Assembly (NCBI GenBank): GCA_030690165.1
Contig: JAUYHF010000051.1
Coordinates: forward strand, 18,809-82,808
Length of the DNA stretch: 64,000 nt
Source of the DNA: Deltaproteobacteria bacterium
Lineage (GTDB): Bacteria; Desulfobacterota; GWC2-55-46; UBA9637
Direction: 5' to 3'
The notes beneath the pieces are model-generated. The model was given only the letters and a program-made list of their open reading frames with translations. It was not told the DNA's origin and did not search any database. Of the stretch, positions 33,596-42,539 are shown piece by piece (position 1 is the stretch's first letter; every line of letters begins with the position of its first letter). The position numbers and the translations under genes are program-made.

Positions 33596-36283
33596 TCAAC
33601 GTGAACTCTTAAGCACCGCATGGGCAGCGGCAAGCCTTGCGATCGGCACTCTGAAAGGAGAGCAGGACACATAGTTAAATCCGTTCCTGTGGCAGAATTC
33701 CACTGTGGCAGGGTCGCCACCGTGTTCGCCGCAGATGCCTATCTTCAAATCTTTTCTTGTCTTTCTGCCTTTTTCAATGGCAATCTTTATGAGCATGCCA
33801 ACGCCGTCCTGGTCAAGGGACTGGAACGGGTCGCTTTTTAGAATCCCTGCCTTTTTCTCATCAACATAATCGGGCAAAAATCTTCCTGCATCATCCCTTG
33901 ACATGCCAAGGGTCATCTGTGTAAGGTCATTTGTGCCGAATGAAAAAAATTCTGCAACATCTGCAATCCTATCGGCAAGAAGCGCCGCCCTCGGCACTTC
34001 AATCATGGTTCCTACAAGATATTTAACCTTAACGGCTTTTTCTTTTATAACTTTTTCAGCAACCTCTCTGGTCTTTGTTTCAAGTATTTTTAATTCCTTG
34101 CCGTCTATCACAAGGGGGTGCATTATCTCGGGATGCACTTTGATGCCTTCTTTTGCGCATTCGCACGCAGCCTCAATTATCGCCCTCACCTGCATCTCAA
34201 GAATTTCCGGGTAGGTAATGCAGAGACGGCAGCCCCTGTGCCCAAGCATGGGGTTTGCCTCTTTAAGCCTTTCAACACGGCGCCTTACCTGCTCATACGG
34301 AACACCTATCTTCTCAGCCAAATGTCTCTGCTCACCTTCAGTATGAGGCACAAATTCATGTAATGGCGGGTCTATAAGTCTGATGGTGACCGGCTTCCCA
34401 TTCATTGCCCTGAATATGCCTTTAAAATCTCCTCTCTGAAATGGAAGAAGTTTTGAAAGGGCAACTTTTCTTGTTTCGAGGTCATCTGCAAGTATCATCT
34501 CCTGTATTGCAAGCCGTCTTTCATCTGTATCAAAAAACATATGCTCTGTCCTGCAAAGGCCTATGCCTTCTGCGCCGAGCCTTATGGCATTTTCAGCGTC
34601 ATACGGCGTATCCACATTTGTCCTTACATTCAGTTTCCTTACCTCATCAGCCCATTTCATAAGCGTATAATACGCATCCGGCAACTCTGGTTTTATAAGA
34701 TTCATGCTGCCCTGAAATACCTCGCCTGCAGAACCATTGATAGTTATCTCGCTTCCTTCTCTCAGAACCTTGTTTCCTACAACAACGGTTTTGTGGATAT
34801 AATCTATAACCAACTCCTCACACCCCACAATACAGCATTTGCCCCAGCCTCTTGCAACAACTGCCGCATGAGAGGTCTTACCGCCTGTTGCAGTAAGTAT
34901 CCCCTGCGCGGCATGCATGCCGCCAACATCCTCCGGGCTTGTCTCTTTTCTCACAAGGATCACCTTCTCGCCTTTTTCTGCCCAATCCTCTGCATCCTTT
35001 GCAGTAAATACAACTTTGCCGCATGCAGCGCCAGGAACAGCGGCTATGCCTGTTGCAAAATGGTGCTTATTCAATTCATCTATTGTTATCTTTGGATCAA
35101 TGACAGGATAGAAAAGACCTTCAATCTCTTTATCTGTAATCCTCAAGATTGCCTCTTTTTTTGTTATGAGCTTTTCTTTTACCATGTCAACTGCCATGCA
35201 AAACGCTGCTGTTGGAGACCGTTTACCGGAACGGCATTGAAGAATGTAAAGCTTACCCTCTTCAACAGTAAATTCTATATCCTGCATCTCCCTGTAATGC
35301 TTCTCAAGGCTTTTCCTTATATCGCAAAGCTGTTTGTATATCTTCGGCATCCTCTCATTCAGGTCGCTTAGATGAATGGGTGTGCGGATGCCTGCAACAA
35401 CATCCTCGCCCTGCGCATTCATAAGTAAGTCGCCGTAAAAGATATTTTCACCTGTATTGGGATCTCTGGTAAAACAGACGCCTGTGCCGGATGTTTCACC
35501 CTTATTTCCAAATACCATCTGGACTATATTTACCGCTGTGCCGAGAAACCCTGAAATCTTTTCAACGCGACGGTATGTGACAGCCTTTTCAGCCATCCAT
35601 GAACCAAAGACAGCATTAATTGCGCCTTGGAGTTGTTCTGTCGGGTCTTGCGGAAAATCCTTGCCTGTATGTTTTTTATACACATCTTTTAAGCGGGAGA
35701 TAAGTTCCCCAAGTTCATGCTCATTCACCTCGGTATCAAAGATCTTGTTATTCGTTTTATTCAGCCTTGGCCTTGTCTTCTCGTTTTTAATTTTTTCAAA
35801 CTCATGCTCAAACTTCTCACGTGATATACCCTTGGCAATTGCGCCATACATCACAATAAACCTGCGGTAGGCATCCAGGACAAAACGTCTGTTATTGGTC
35901 TTTTTTGCAAGTCCCTCAATGGATTTATCGTTAAGCCCCAGATTTAGTATCGTTTCCATCATCCCTGGCATTGACCGCGCAGCGCCTGAACGGACTGAGA
36001 CAAGAAGCGGGTCATTGGCGTCGCCTAATTTCTTGCCGATCAGTTTTTCAAGCCTTGATAGATTTTTGGCAACCTCTTTATCAAGACCCGGAGGGTGTTT
36101 TTTATTATTCTTGTAATAGAGATTACAGACCTCTGTGGTAATAGTAAATCCTGCCGGCACAGGCAGGCCAATATTTGTCATCTCAGCAAGCCCGGCGCCC
36201 TTGCCGCCGAGAAGCTCTTTCATGCTTCCCTTGCCTTCGGCCTTGCCTCCGCCAAAGAAATAAACAAATTTTTTAGATGCCAT
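33596..36283 (-). CDS. ppdK: Pyruvate, phosphate dikinase
   Basis: This 895-residue enzyme converts pyruvate, ATP and phosphate to PEP and back. It has the N-terminal ATP-grasp part (MKELLGGKGAGLAEM, LVSVRSGAARSMPGMMETIL), the central phosphohistidine domain (TATGGKTSHAAVVARGWGK) and the C-terminal PEP/pyruvate barrel (GIGLCRTEHMFF, FSFGTNDLTQMT, GICGEHGGDP). With PorABCD nearby it links acetyl-CoA or pyruvate to gluconeogenesis. It is unrelated in role to ptsI although the barrel is homologous. Confidence 0.96.
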   Translation of the reverse strand: MASKKFVYFFGGGKAEGKGSMKELLGGKGAGLAEMTNIGLPVPAGFTITTEVCNLYYKNNKKHPPGLDKEVAKNLSRLEKLIGKKLGDANDPLLVSVRSGAARSMPGMMETILNLGLNDKSIEGLAKKTNNRRFVLDAYRRFIVMYGAIAKGISREKFEHEFEKIKNEKTRPRLNKTNNKIFDTEVNEHELGELISRLKDVYKKHTGKDFPQDPTEQLQGAINAVFGSWMAEKAVTYRRVEKISGFLGTAVNIVQMVFGNKGETSGTGVCFTRDPNTGENIFYGDLLMNAQGEDVVAGIRTPIHLSDLNERMPKIYKQLCDIRKSLEKHYREMQDIEFTVEEGKLYILQCRSGKRSPTAAFCMAVDMVKEKLITKKEAILRITDKEIEGLFYPVIDPKITIDELNKHHFATGIAAVPGAACGKVVFTAKDAEDWAEKGEKVILVRKETSPEDVGGMHAAQGILTATGGKTSHAAVVARGWGKCCIVGCEELVIDYIHKTVVVGNKVLREGSEITINGSAGEVFQGSMNLIKPELPDAYYTLMKWADEVRKLNVRTNVDTPYDAENAIRLGAEGIGLCRTEHMFFDTDERRLAIQEMILADDLETRKVALSKLLPFQRGDFKGIFRAMNGKPVTIRLIDPPLHEFVPHTEGEQRHLAEKIGVPYEQVRRRVERLKEANPMLGHRGCRLCITYPEILEMQVRAIIEAACECAKEGIKVHPEIMHPLVIDGKELKILETKTREVAEKVIKEKAVKVKYLVGTMIEVPRAALLADRIADVAEFFSFGTNDLTQMTLGMSRDDAGRFLPDYVDEKKAGILKSDPFQSLDQDGVGMLIKIAIEKGRKTRKDLKIGICGEHGGDPATVEFCHRNGFNYVSCSPFRVPIARLAAAHAVLKSSR

Positions 36284-36352
36284 GCAAATTCCTCCAAGGA
36301 GGGGATTTTTTATTCCAGGGGTTAGGGGTGAGTTCTTCTATCCGCTTATCCG

Positions 36353-37306
36353 CTAATTTCTGCTGAACCTTCTAAAACCCGATGCGGCAACAATCTCTAC
36401 GCTTTTCTCAAGTATATCATCAAAAAGGAGATTCACTCCAAGGTTGTCGCTGCTCATATGGCCGGCAATAACCACATTAACATGATGCTTTTCTGCCTCT
36501 TTCTTATGGTCTTCGCCTATATGCATGCCAACAATGGTGCCGATACCGGCAATGGACAACTTTTCATAGATATCCTTACTGCCGCCGGTGCCGCCGGTCA
36601 TATCTACAAAGATCTTTCCTGCTTTTCTTTTCTCTGAGCCAACAACTACCTTCGGCCCTGCCTTTTCATTCACGGCATCTTTATATTCCGGAATATCTTT
36701 TAATATATCTATAATGTCAGAAATATAATCCGGCTTTTTTTCATCAAAAACCTTCTGCAGATAGTTTGCAACAGCATTATCCGCAGGGGTGTGAATACAC
36801 ATGAACGGCATATCAAGAAGCCGGGCGGCATCCACTGCCCTTGTATGATTAGCAGGCAGAAGTCTTCTTTCAACCTCTTTTATCCTGTCAGACATTATGT
36901 CTTCAGCAATATTGATAGGAATGCCGTATTTCAGAAGAATGCCTGACTGCATATCCATAACCTCGTATAGGGCAGCCAATGCCCTCCCTTCCGGATGGTG
37001 GGAAATGACAAGGTCAATATATCTGCTTTTACTTTTAAGCCTGTCCGCAAGGAGAACCTCTCCAACCTCCATGTCAATGCCGACCAAAACGGCTTTTACA
37101 TCCCTGTCAGGCTCGCCGTACAATATACGGGTATCTGCATAAGGATTTATAAGCCTTTCTTTATCAAAATCTTTTTTCTTGTCTTCTTTCAGCTCATCAA
37201 AATCCTTCTTTACCCTTTTAAGCTCTGCCTCAACCTGATCCTTACCCCTCGGGTCAAGCTCAATACCGCGGCGAACAGCCTTTGCATATATGTCTTTAAT
37301 TTTCAT
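36353..37306 (-). CDS. NIF3-like (NGG1p-interacting factor 3) family protein
   Basis: A 317-residue protein. An N-terminal charged helical extension (residues ~15-50) is followed by a NIF3-type domain with the metal-binding histidines in LVISHHPEGRAL and, near the C-terminus, GMHIGEDHKKEAEKHH and NVVIAGHMSSDNLG. NIF3 proteins are widespread di-metal proteins whose cellular role is still poorly defined. It sits downstream of yqeY with a perfect palindrome in the 43-base gap. Confidence 0.82.
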   Translation of the reverse strand: MKIKDIYAKAVRRGIELDPRGKDQVEAELKRVKKDFDELKEDKKKDFDKERLINPYADTRILYGEPDRDVKAVLVGIDMEVGEVLLADRLKSKSRYIDLVISHHPEGRALAALYEVMDMQSGILLKYGIPINIAEDIMSDRIKEVERRLLPANHTRAVDAARLLDMPFMCIHTPADNAVANYLQKVFDEKKPDYISDIIDILKDIPEYKDAVNEKAGPKVVVGSEKRKAGKIFVDMTGGTGGSKDIYEKLSIAGIGTIVGMHIGEDHKKEAEKHHVNVVIAGHMSSDNLGVNLLFDDILEKSVEIVAASGFRRFSRN

Positions 37307-37319
37307 TGCGCCTCACAAT

Positions 37320-37347
37320 GTAGAGGCGACCCGCGGGTCGCCTCTAC
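37320..37347. repeat. Perfect 28-base palindrome between yqeY and the NIF3-like gene
   Basis: GTAGAGGCGACCCG and its exact inverted copy. It belongs to the same family as 24568-24595 and 60717-60745, all ending in GTAGAG/CTCTAC with a different GC-rich centre. It could fold in the mRNA between the two genes but has no terminator U-run. Confidence 0.85.
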
Positions 37348-37349
37348 GG

Positions 37350-37817
37350 TTAATTGCCCAGTACCTCTTTTACTACCTCATTTACCAACTTGCCATCTGC
37401 CTTACCTTGAACCTTAGGCATAACCTCTTTCATAACCCTGCCCATATCTTTAGACCCGGAGGCACAGAGCTTTTTTACTGCATCGCTTACGATAACCTTT
37501 ACCTCATCCATGGAAAGCTGTGGCGGAAGAAAAGATTGGAGGATTTTTAGTTCTGCCTCTGCCTGATCAAGCAAATCCTTTCTTCCGCCCTTTTTAAAAA
37601 ATTCTATAGATTCAAGACTCTGTTTCACCATAAATGAGACAACAGCAATGACTTCCTCATCGCTCAAACCCTCAGCCCGCTTGATAAGCGCTATCTCCTT
37701 ATTTTTTACAGCAGCCAGAATATTACGCAACACTCCAAGGCTTTGCTTGCCTGCCTCATCTCTGGCAGCCCTGGCTGCCTCATTCATCCGCATGACTAAT
37801 CCTTCTCTAATAGACAT
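37350..37817 (-). CDS. yqeY: GatB/YqeY domain protein
   Basis: A 155-residue stand-alone YqeY protein, all-helical, with the family signature QSFLPPQLSMDEVKVIV and a C-terminal GKADGKLVNEVVKEVLG. It resembles the tRNA-binding tail of GatB, so a tRNA-related role is assumed but unproven. It starts one base into the rpsU stop (TAATG), the conserved rpsU-yqeY pairing. Confidence 0.9.
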   Translation of the reverse strand: MSIREGLVMRMNEAARAARDEAGKQSLGVLRNILAAVKNKEIALIKRAEGLSDEEVIAVVSFMVKQSLESIEFFKKGGRKDLLDQAEAELKILQSFLPPQLSMDEVKVIVSDAVKKLCASGSKDMGRVMKEVMPKVQGKADGKLVNEVVKEVLGN

Positions 37818-38014
37818 TAAAACTCCCTTTTCTTCGTCCGTTTAACCGCCCTCTTCTTTGCTGCGATGGCCTTCTTTTTCTTCTTTACGCTCGGTTTATC
37901 ATAATGCTCACGCTTTTTTATCTCACCCAATATCCCGGCCTTTTCGCACTGTTTCTTAAACCTTTTCAAGGCGCTCTCAAAGGATTCGCCTTCTTTTATC
38001 CTTATTCCAGGCAT
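37817..38014 (-). CDS. rpsU: 30S ribosomal protein S21
   Basis: A 65-residue basic protein with the S21 pattern [20 protein letters not shown] then [16 protein letters not shown]. It assists mRNA start-site binding on the small subunit. It is coupled to yqeY and follows mglA after an 87-base gap filled by a hairpin repeat. Confidence 0.95.
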   Translation of the reverse strand: MPGIRIKEGESFESALKRFKKQCEKAGILGEIKKREHYDKPSVKKKKKAIAAKKRAVKRTKKREF

Positions 38015-38038
38015 TAATTTTTCACCCCCCTCCAGTTA

Positions 38039-38101
38039 TTAGTTGATAGCTCATAGCTGTTAGCTGATAGTAAAAACTATGAACTATGAGCTATGAACTA
38101 T
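38039..38101. repeat. Long imperfect hairpin of GATAGCTCATAGCT-type units
   Basis: Left-hand units TTGATAGCTCATAGCTGTT then AGCTGATAGT face ACTATGAACTATGAGC then TATGAACTATT, with AAAA as the loop. It fills the mglA-rpsU gap. Close relatives flank the tRNA-Ser genes. Confidence 0.8.
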
Positions 38102-38689
38102 TTACGTTCCTTTCTTCAGTTCAATCAGCACCAATTTCACTACAGCCTTCAGCGTCTCAAAAACTCCTACGCCGGCAGCGGCAACAGCCTCAAAATCAGG
38201 GGCGCCGTCAACATTCAGTACCTTTTTCAGCTCTGCTACAGGCGCCACACCCGGGAGGTCTCTTTTATTATACTGAATAACATATGGTATACTGGCAAGG
38301 TCATAACTCTGCTCTTTTAAATTTATCTTCATATTCTCAAAACTCTCCATATTGGCATCCATCCTCTCTATCTGAGAATCTGCAACAAAGACAATGCCGT
38401 CAACACCTTTTAAAATAAGCTTTCTTGACGCATCATAGAATATCTGGCCTGGAACTGTATAGAGGTGAAATCTGGTTTTAAAACCTTTTATGTCTCCAAG
38501 TGAAAGCGGGAGAAAATCAAAGAAAAGGGTCCTCTCTGTCTCAGTGGCAAGAGATATCATCTTGCCCCTGTGTTCGGGGTTGGTCTTTTTGAAAATAAAT
38601 GACAGATTTGTAGTCTTACCGCAAAGTCCAGGGCCGTAATATACTATCTTACAGTTTATCTCTCTGGAAGAATAATTTATAAAAGACAT
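38102..38689 (-). CDS. mglA: MglA-like small GTPase
   Basis: A 195-residue Ras-like GTPase of the MglA class, which sets cell polarity and controls gliding or pili in Myxococcus and relatives. It has the P-loop [13 protein letters not shown] (~18-30), switch region [17 protein letters not shown]3 [17 protein letters not shown] (with the MglA-type Thr-Val-Pro-Gly), and G4 IQYNKRDLP. It lies downstream of its partner mglB-like gene by 89 bases, filled by a repeat. Confidence 0.92.
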   Translation of the reverse strand: MSFINYSSREINCKIVYYGPGLCGKTTNLSFIFKKTNPEHRGKMISLATETERTLFFDFLPLSLGDIKGFKTRFHLYTVPGQIFYDASRKLILKGVDGIVFVADSQIERMDANMESFENMKINLKEQSYDLASIPYVIQYNKRDLPGVAPVAELKKVLNVDGAPDFEAVAAAGVGVFETLKAVVKLVLIELKKGT

Positions 38690-38707
38690 TCTCTAAAAAC
38701 CTCTCGT

Positions 38708-38775
38708 GTCAGAGAGTCAAAGGGTCAGAGAGTCATAGTTGAAAACTTTGGCTCTCTGCTGTTGCTTTGACTCTG
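38708..38775. repeat. Inverted GTCAGAGAGTCAAAG-type unit repeat
   Basis: Units GTCAGAGAGTCAAAGG and GTCAGAGAGTCATAG are opposed by CTTTGGCTCTCTGC and CTTTGACTCTG. It fills the mglB-mglA gap. Confidence 0.7.
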
Positions 38776-38778
38776 TTT

Positions 38779-39264
38779 TTAATGGAACAATTTATCTATA
38801 TCAGTGTCCGTAATTTCTGAGAGCAGGTTTTCCTGATCCGATGGCTTTTTTTCCACCCTCTGCAGAAGTTTTTGCAGTATCGTATTAAGTTCATCGCTTG
38901 CCTTTTTCACCCTGAGCCTCACAAGGCCAAGGGACGACTTTTGGTCAAATATAACAACTAATATAACCCTCTGCGCAACAATGGAGATATGGAGATTATC
39001 CCTCTCCCCTTCATGGAAGAGTATGGAAAATTCTCTCTCACCTATAAGCTTTGCCAATCCTCCGGTGGCGGCAATATTACCCGCTGTCAATGATGCAAGG
39101 GAGGTCGTATCTATATCTCCCGTATCACCGCTTGATGCAATCAACTGCCCATCTTTATCTACAAGGAATACTACCTTTGCATTAGCCTCTTTAAGCAGCC
39201 TGTCAATAACAGTGGTAATCTGTCTAAATTCTTCTTCAAACATTACTAATGAACTTGTCGACAT
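38779..39264 (-). CDS. mglB: MglB-like roadblock/LC7 protein
   Basis: This 161-residue roadblock-domain protein is the likely GTPase-activating partner of the adjacent MglA. Visible family stretches are VVFLVDKDGQLIASSG, TTSLASLTAGNIAATGGLAK and NLHISIVAQRVILVVIFD. A helical C-terminal tail follows, longer than in the shortest family members. The start ATG 39264 is chosen for its AGGGG site; the open frame continues into repeat sequence upstream. Confidence 0.88.
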   Translation of the reverse strand: MSTSSLVMFEEEFRQITTVIDRLLKEANAKVVFLVDKDGQLIASSGDTGDIDTTSLASLTAGNIAATGGLAKLIGEREFSILFHEGERDNLHISIVAQRVILVVIFDQKSSLGLVRLRVKKASDELNTILQKLLQRVEKKPSDQENLLSEITDTDIDKLFH

Positions 39265-39282
39265 AGTTAAACCCCTATAAAA

Positions 39283-39376
39283 GAAAATGCAAAATTCAAA
39301 TATCAAAATGCAAATTTAAGGAAGATTTTTATTTTTGACTTAATTTTGCACTTTGCATTTTTCATTCTACAATTTA
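39283..39376. repeat. AT-rich TGCAAAATT-type inverted repeat between porB and mglB
   Basis: Units AAATGCAAAATTCAAATATC and CAAAATGCAAATTTAAG face TTAATTTTGCACTTTGCATT. It is the same class as 6237-6350. Confidence 0.65.
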
Positions 39377-40309
39377 TTATATTACCTTCCCATCCAGACT
39401 TAAAAGCCTCTCCCATTCCGCATCTATATTCTTTTGCACTTTATCCAGTAATTCTTTATTCTCAGGCTTTAAAAGGTGCTTGAATCTTGCCTGCATCTTA
39501 AGCCATTCTGCTATAGGCTTTTTCTCTTTTGGCTTATAATTAATCTTTAAAATCCCATTTTCAACCTCGTAAAGCGCCCAATAACATGTATCAACAGCAA
39601 CCTTTGCAGCTTCTACAGACTCTTCTGGCTTTGAATACCAACCCAAGGGACATGGAGATATGACATTCAAAAAGCTCGGACCATCTACTTTAAGAGCCTT
39701 TTCAGCCTTTCTGGAAAGGTCTGCCCAGTTATGGGGCGAGGCCTGGGCAGCATAGGGTATATTATGGGCAACAACTATCCTTGTAAGGTCTTTCCTTGCC
39801 TCCTGCTTTCCCAGTATAACATCTCCTGCCGGCGAGGTTGTTGTGGCAGCGCCAAAAGGCGTTGCGCCTGAACGTTGGATGCCTGTATTCATGTATGCGC
39901 CGTTATCGTAGCATACATAAAGAAAATTATGCCCCCTCTCAAGCGCGCCTGACAGCGCCTGCAAACCGATGTCGTATGTTCCTCCATCTCCGCCAAAGGC
40001 AATAAATTTTATATTTTTATCTGGAGGGATCTTGCCTCTTTTTTTAAATGCCCTGTAGGCTGTCTCTATACCGCTTATCGTAGCAGCGGCATTCTCAAAG
40101 GCAGAGTGTATCCACGGTATTCTCCATGCTGTGTAAGGATATATTGTGGTGCCAACCTCAAGACATCCTGTGGCGGTAGTGGCAACCACAGGGCCGTTAG
40201 CTGCCCTTAATACCAGCCTTACTATCGGAGGTATGCCGCATCCTGAACAGAGTCTGTGACCGCCGGAGAAAAGCTCATCTCTTTTTGAAAGTTCTTTAAG
40301 TGTAGCCAT
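39377..40309 (-). CDS. porB: 2-oxoacid (pyruvate):ferredoxin oxidoreductase, beta subunit
   Basis: This 310-residue thiamine-pyrophosphate subunit has the cysteine motif LCSGCGIPP near the start. The TPP-binding GGDGGTYDIGLQALSGALE is followed by CYDNGAYMNTGIQRSGATP. Together with PorA, PorC and PorD it oxidises pyruvate (or another 2-oxoacid) to an acyl-CoA with reduction of ferredoxin. ATG 40309 has AGGGG upstream; the longer frame is not family-like. It is the last gene of the porCDAB operon. Confidence 0.92.
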   Translation of the reverse strand: MATLKELSKRDELFSGGHRLCSGCGIPPIVRLVLRAANGPVVATTATGCLEVGTTIYPYTAWRIPWIHSAFENAAATISGIETAYRAFKKRGKIPPDKNIKFIAFGGDGGTYDIGLQALSGALERGHNFLYVCYDNGAYMNTGIQRSGATPFGAATTTSPAGDVILGKQEARKDLTRIVVAHNIPYAAQASPHNWADLSRKAEKALKVDGPSFLNVISPCPLGWYSKPEESVEAAKVAVDTCYWALYEVENGILKINYKPKEKKPIAEWLKMQARFKHLLKPENKELLDKVQKNIDAEWERLLSLDGKVI

Positions 40310-40320
40310 GATTTGCCCCT

Positions 40321-40357
40321 TTGATATTAAATACAAATCTCAAAATGCAAAATGAGT
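40321..40357. repeat. Short AT-rich repeat between porA and porB
   Basis: TTGATATTAAATACAAATCTC and CAAAATGCAAAATGAG resemble single arms of the AT-rich class at 39283-39376. Confidence 0.45.
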
Positions 40358-40363
40358 TTTATG

Positions 40364-41557
40364 TCAAACCGTAATATATTTAATCAGCGTTTCAGTTTTG
40401 CCAGTCTCGGCAATTTTCAAGAGATCATCAAAAACCTCTATAGCATCTTTTACCTTATAGTCCCTCCCCCCGAGACCAAATATCCTGCTTACAACCTTAG
40501 GACGCTTTTCCAGTTCATAGAGCGCGGAACGAACCTCGTTAAAAAGAGGACCTCCAAAACCATTCATTGAATCAGCACGGTCAAGCACAGCTATAGCCTT
40601 TACATTTTTAAGCGCCTCGGCTATCTCTCTAAAGGGGAAAGGTCTGAAAAGTCTTGGTCGTAAAATACCAACCTTTTTGCCTGCCTTCCTTAACTCATCA
40701 ACTGCAACTTTGGCAGTGCCGGCAGCGGAGCTCAATATTACAATGGCTGCATCAGCATCATCCAGTCTGTATTTTTCCATAAGGCCGTATTCTCTGCCAA
40801 ACTTCTTTCCAAATTCCCTTCCAATTTCAGAAACCACATCCTTTGCGCCGGTAATAGCCTCTGACTGCTGATGTTTAAATTCGATGTATGAATCCGGCAA
40901 TGTCATCGCTCCGTAAGTAACAGGATGGTCGGTATCTAACAAAGAATGTTTCGCCCGGTATTCTCCTATAAACTCCCTTACCTCTGCATCGTCAATTAGT
41001 GAAATATTTTCAATGGCATGGCTTGTTATAAAACCGTCAAGACAGACCATTACCGGCAGAAGCACCTTTTCATTTTCAGCTATCCTTACCGCCTGAAAGA
41101 GATTATCGTAGGCCTCCTGCACTGTCTCAGAATAAATCTGAATCCAGCCCGAATCTCTCGCACCCATGGAATCAGAATGGTCACAGTGTATGTTTATAGG
41201 GGCTGAAAGCGCCCGGTTTACATTTATAAGCACTATTGGCAGCCTCATGCCAGAAGCGATATAAAGCATCTCCCACATAAGCGCCAGCCCCTGCGAAGAT
41301 GTTGCAGTCATAACCCTTGCGCCGGAGGCAGATGCGCCAATGCAGGCGCTCATTGCCGAATGTTCGCTCTCAACCGTTATAAACTCGGTGTCAACATCGC
41401 CGTCCGCAACATAGCTTGAAAACTCTTCCATGATTCCCGTAGAAGGGGTTATCGGGTAAGCCGCGTATACATCCGGATTTATCTGCTTCATGGCGTGGGC
41501 AATTGCGGAATTTCCTGTAAGCCCTGCCTGTCCCTTTGTCACTAAAATTGCCATCAA
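40364..41557 (-). CDS. porA: 2-oxoacid (pyruvate):ferredoxin oxidoreductase, alpha subunit
   Basis: A 397-residue subunit carrying the pyrimidine-binding part of the TPP site: GLTGNSAIAHAMKQINPDV, then YPITPSTGIMEEFSSYVADG and TSSQGLALMWEMLYIASGMR. The C-terminal domain has GILRPRLFRPFPFREIAEAL. The start overlaps the porD stop as ATGA. Substrate pyruvate is most likely from the four-subunit layout but could be another 2-oxoacid. Confidence 0.92.
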   Translation of the reverse strand: MMAILVTKGQAGLTGNSAIAHAMKQINPDVYAAYPITPSTGIMEEFSSYVADGDVDTEFITVESEHSAMSACIGASASGARVMTATSSQGLALMWEMLYIASGMRLPIVLINVNRALSAPINIHCDHSDSMGARDSGWIQIYSETVQEAYDNLFQAVRIAENEKVLLPVMVCLDGFITSHAIENISLIDDAEVREFIGEYRAKHSLLDTDHPVTYGAMTLPDSYIEFKHQQSEAITGAKDVVSEIGREFGKKFGREYGLMEKYRLDDADAAIVILSSAAGTAKVAVDELRKAGKKVGILRPRLFRPFPFREIAEALKNVKAIAVLDRADSMNGFGGPLFNEVRSALYELEKRPKVVSRIFGLGGRDYKVKDAIEVFDDLLKIAETGKTETLIKYITV

Positions 41558-41835
41558 TCTTTCTCCTCTTCCATCTTTATAGCCTTGACTTTATCAGGGC
41601 ATTCTTCGGCACATATACCGCAGCCTTTGCAGTGTTCCATGTCAAATCCTATCATCTTACCTTCCTCCACGATGATGGCGGAATCAGGACACATAACCCA
41701 ACAGGTAAGGCAATTGGTGCATTTCCCTTTATCGAGCACCGGCCTTAGCTTTCTCCACCCACCTGTAACATATTCATGGGCTGTTCCACCCTCTGTTATA
41801 ACACCGCCAATTGGAAGGCTCTTTTTCTCCTTCAT
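41554..41835 (-). CDS. porD: 2-oxoacid:ferredoxin oxidoreductase, delta (ferredoxin) subunit
   Basis: A 93-residue protein with two 4Fe-4S motifs, CTNCLTCWVMCP and CKGCGICAEECP. The N-terminal stretch SLPIGGVITEGGTAHEYVTG is typical of PorD rather than a free ferredoxin. It passes electrons from the TPP site to ferredoxin. It is spaced 2 bases from porC and overlaps porA. Confidence 0.92.
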   Translation of the reverse strand: MKEKKSLPIGGVITEGGTAHEYVTGGWRKLRPVLDKGKCTNCLTCWVMCPDSAIIVEEGKMIGFDMEHCKGCGICAEECPDKVKAIKMEEEKD

Positions 41836-41837
41836 AT

Positions 41838-42443
41838 CTATTCCCCTTTTACCTCTTGGAAGCCCCTGTTCATAGCAGTAATATTTCCTTCTATAACCTT
41901 GGGGCTGAACTTCTTTGAATAGTTATCCTTGAAATTATCTATAAGCGCATCAAACATAACAACATTCGTTACTTTTGCCAACGCGCCAAGCATCGGGGTA
42001 TTAGGCATATTCCTGCCAATTGTCTCAAGGGATATCTTTGAAGCATCCAGGGTATAGACCTTTGCTCCCTTACTTTTAAGGCCAAGTTCTTTACGCATCT
42101 CGTCAGGCAACTTTGGCGTATTTACTATGAATACCGCATCGTCAGTGGCGCCATCCGTAACACCGCCGGAAGACTCCATACCTCCGGAGAGAGCCATGCC
42201 TATCAATGTAGAATCAGCTATAAGCACATACTTTGGCTCTGTTACACGGCAGTGCAGCCTTATAGGCTCATCCGACACCCTGTTGTATGCTGCTACAGGC
42301 GCGCCCATCCTTTCAGGGCCAAATTCAGGAAAGGCCTGAACATATTTGCCAGACCTTAAACAGGACTCCCCAACCATTTTGGCAGCAGTCACAATCCCCT
42401 GCTGCGCCCTTCCATGCCACCTTATCTCAATGTAAGTAGCCAT
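41838..42443 (-). CDS. porC: 2-oxoacid:ferredoxin oxidoreductase, gamma subunit
   Basis: A 201-residue gamma subunit starting ATYIEIRWHGRAQQGIVTAAK, with SGKYVQAFPEFGPERMGAPV and the later APMLGALAKVT-like stretch NTPMLGALAKVTNVV. It is the first gene of the operon. ATG 42443 is preceded by GGAGCGGAGCGACTT, nearly the same leader as the PTS IIA gene. The open frame further upstream translates the repeat only. Confidence 0.92.
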   Translation of the reverse strand: MATYIEIRWHGRAQQGIVTAAKMVGESCLRSGKYVQAFPEFGPERMGAPVAAYNRVSDEPIRLHCRVTEPKYVLIADSTLIGMALSGGMESSGGVTDGATDDAVFIVNTPKLPDEMRKELGLKSKGAKVYTLDASKISLETIGRNMPNTPMLGALAKVTNVVMFDALIDNFKDNYSKKFSPKVIEGNITAMNRGFQEVKGE

Positions 42444-42539
42444 AAGTCGCTCCGCTCCATTGCAAAATGCAAAGTACAAATTTTAAATTGCAAAGTAAAA
42501 AACATTTTTCATTTTGCAATTTGCATTTTACAATTTAAT
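42444..42539. repeat. AT-rich inverted repeat upstream of porC
   Basis: It matches the repeat at 6237-6350: AAGTCGCTCCGCTCCATTGC adjoins the porC start and TTGCAAAATGCAAA units face TTTTGCAATTTGCATTTTAC. The conserved end supplies porC with its Shine-Dalgarno sequence. Confidence 0.75.

Noticed and set aside
34541..35371. 276-codon plus-strand open frame opposite ppdK
   Set aside because: It lies wholly antisense to a clear ppdK, is rich in Cys/Leu/Tyr and has no domain; it is a shadow of the real gene.
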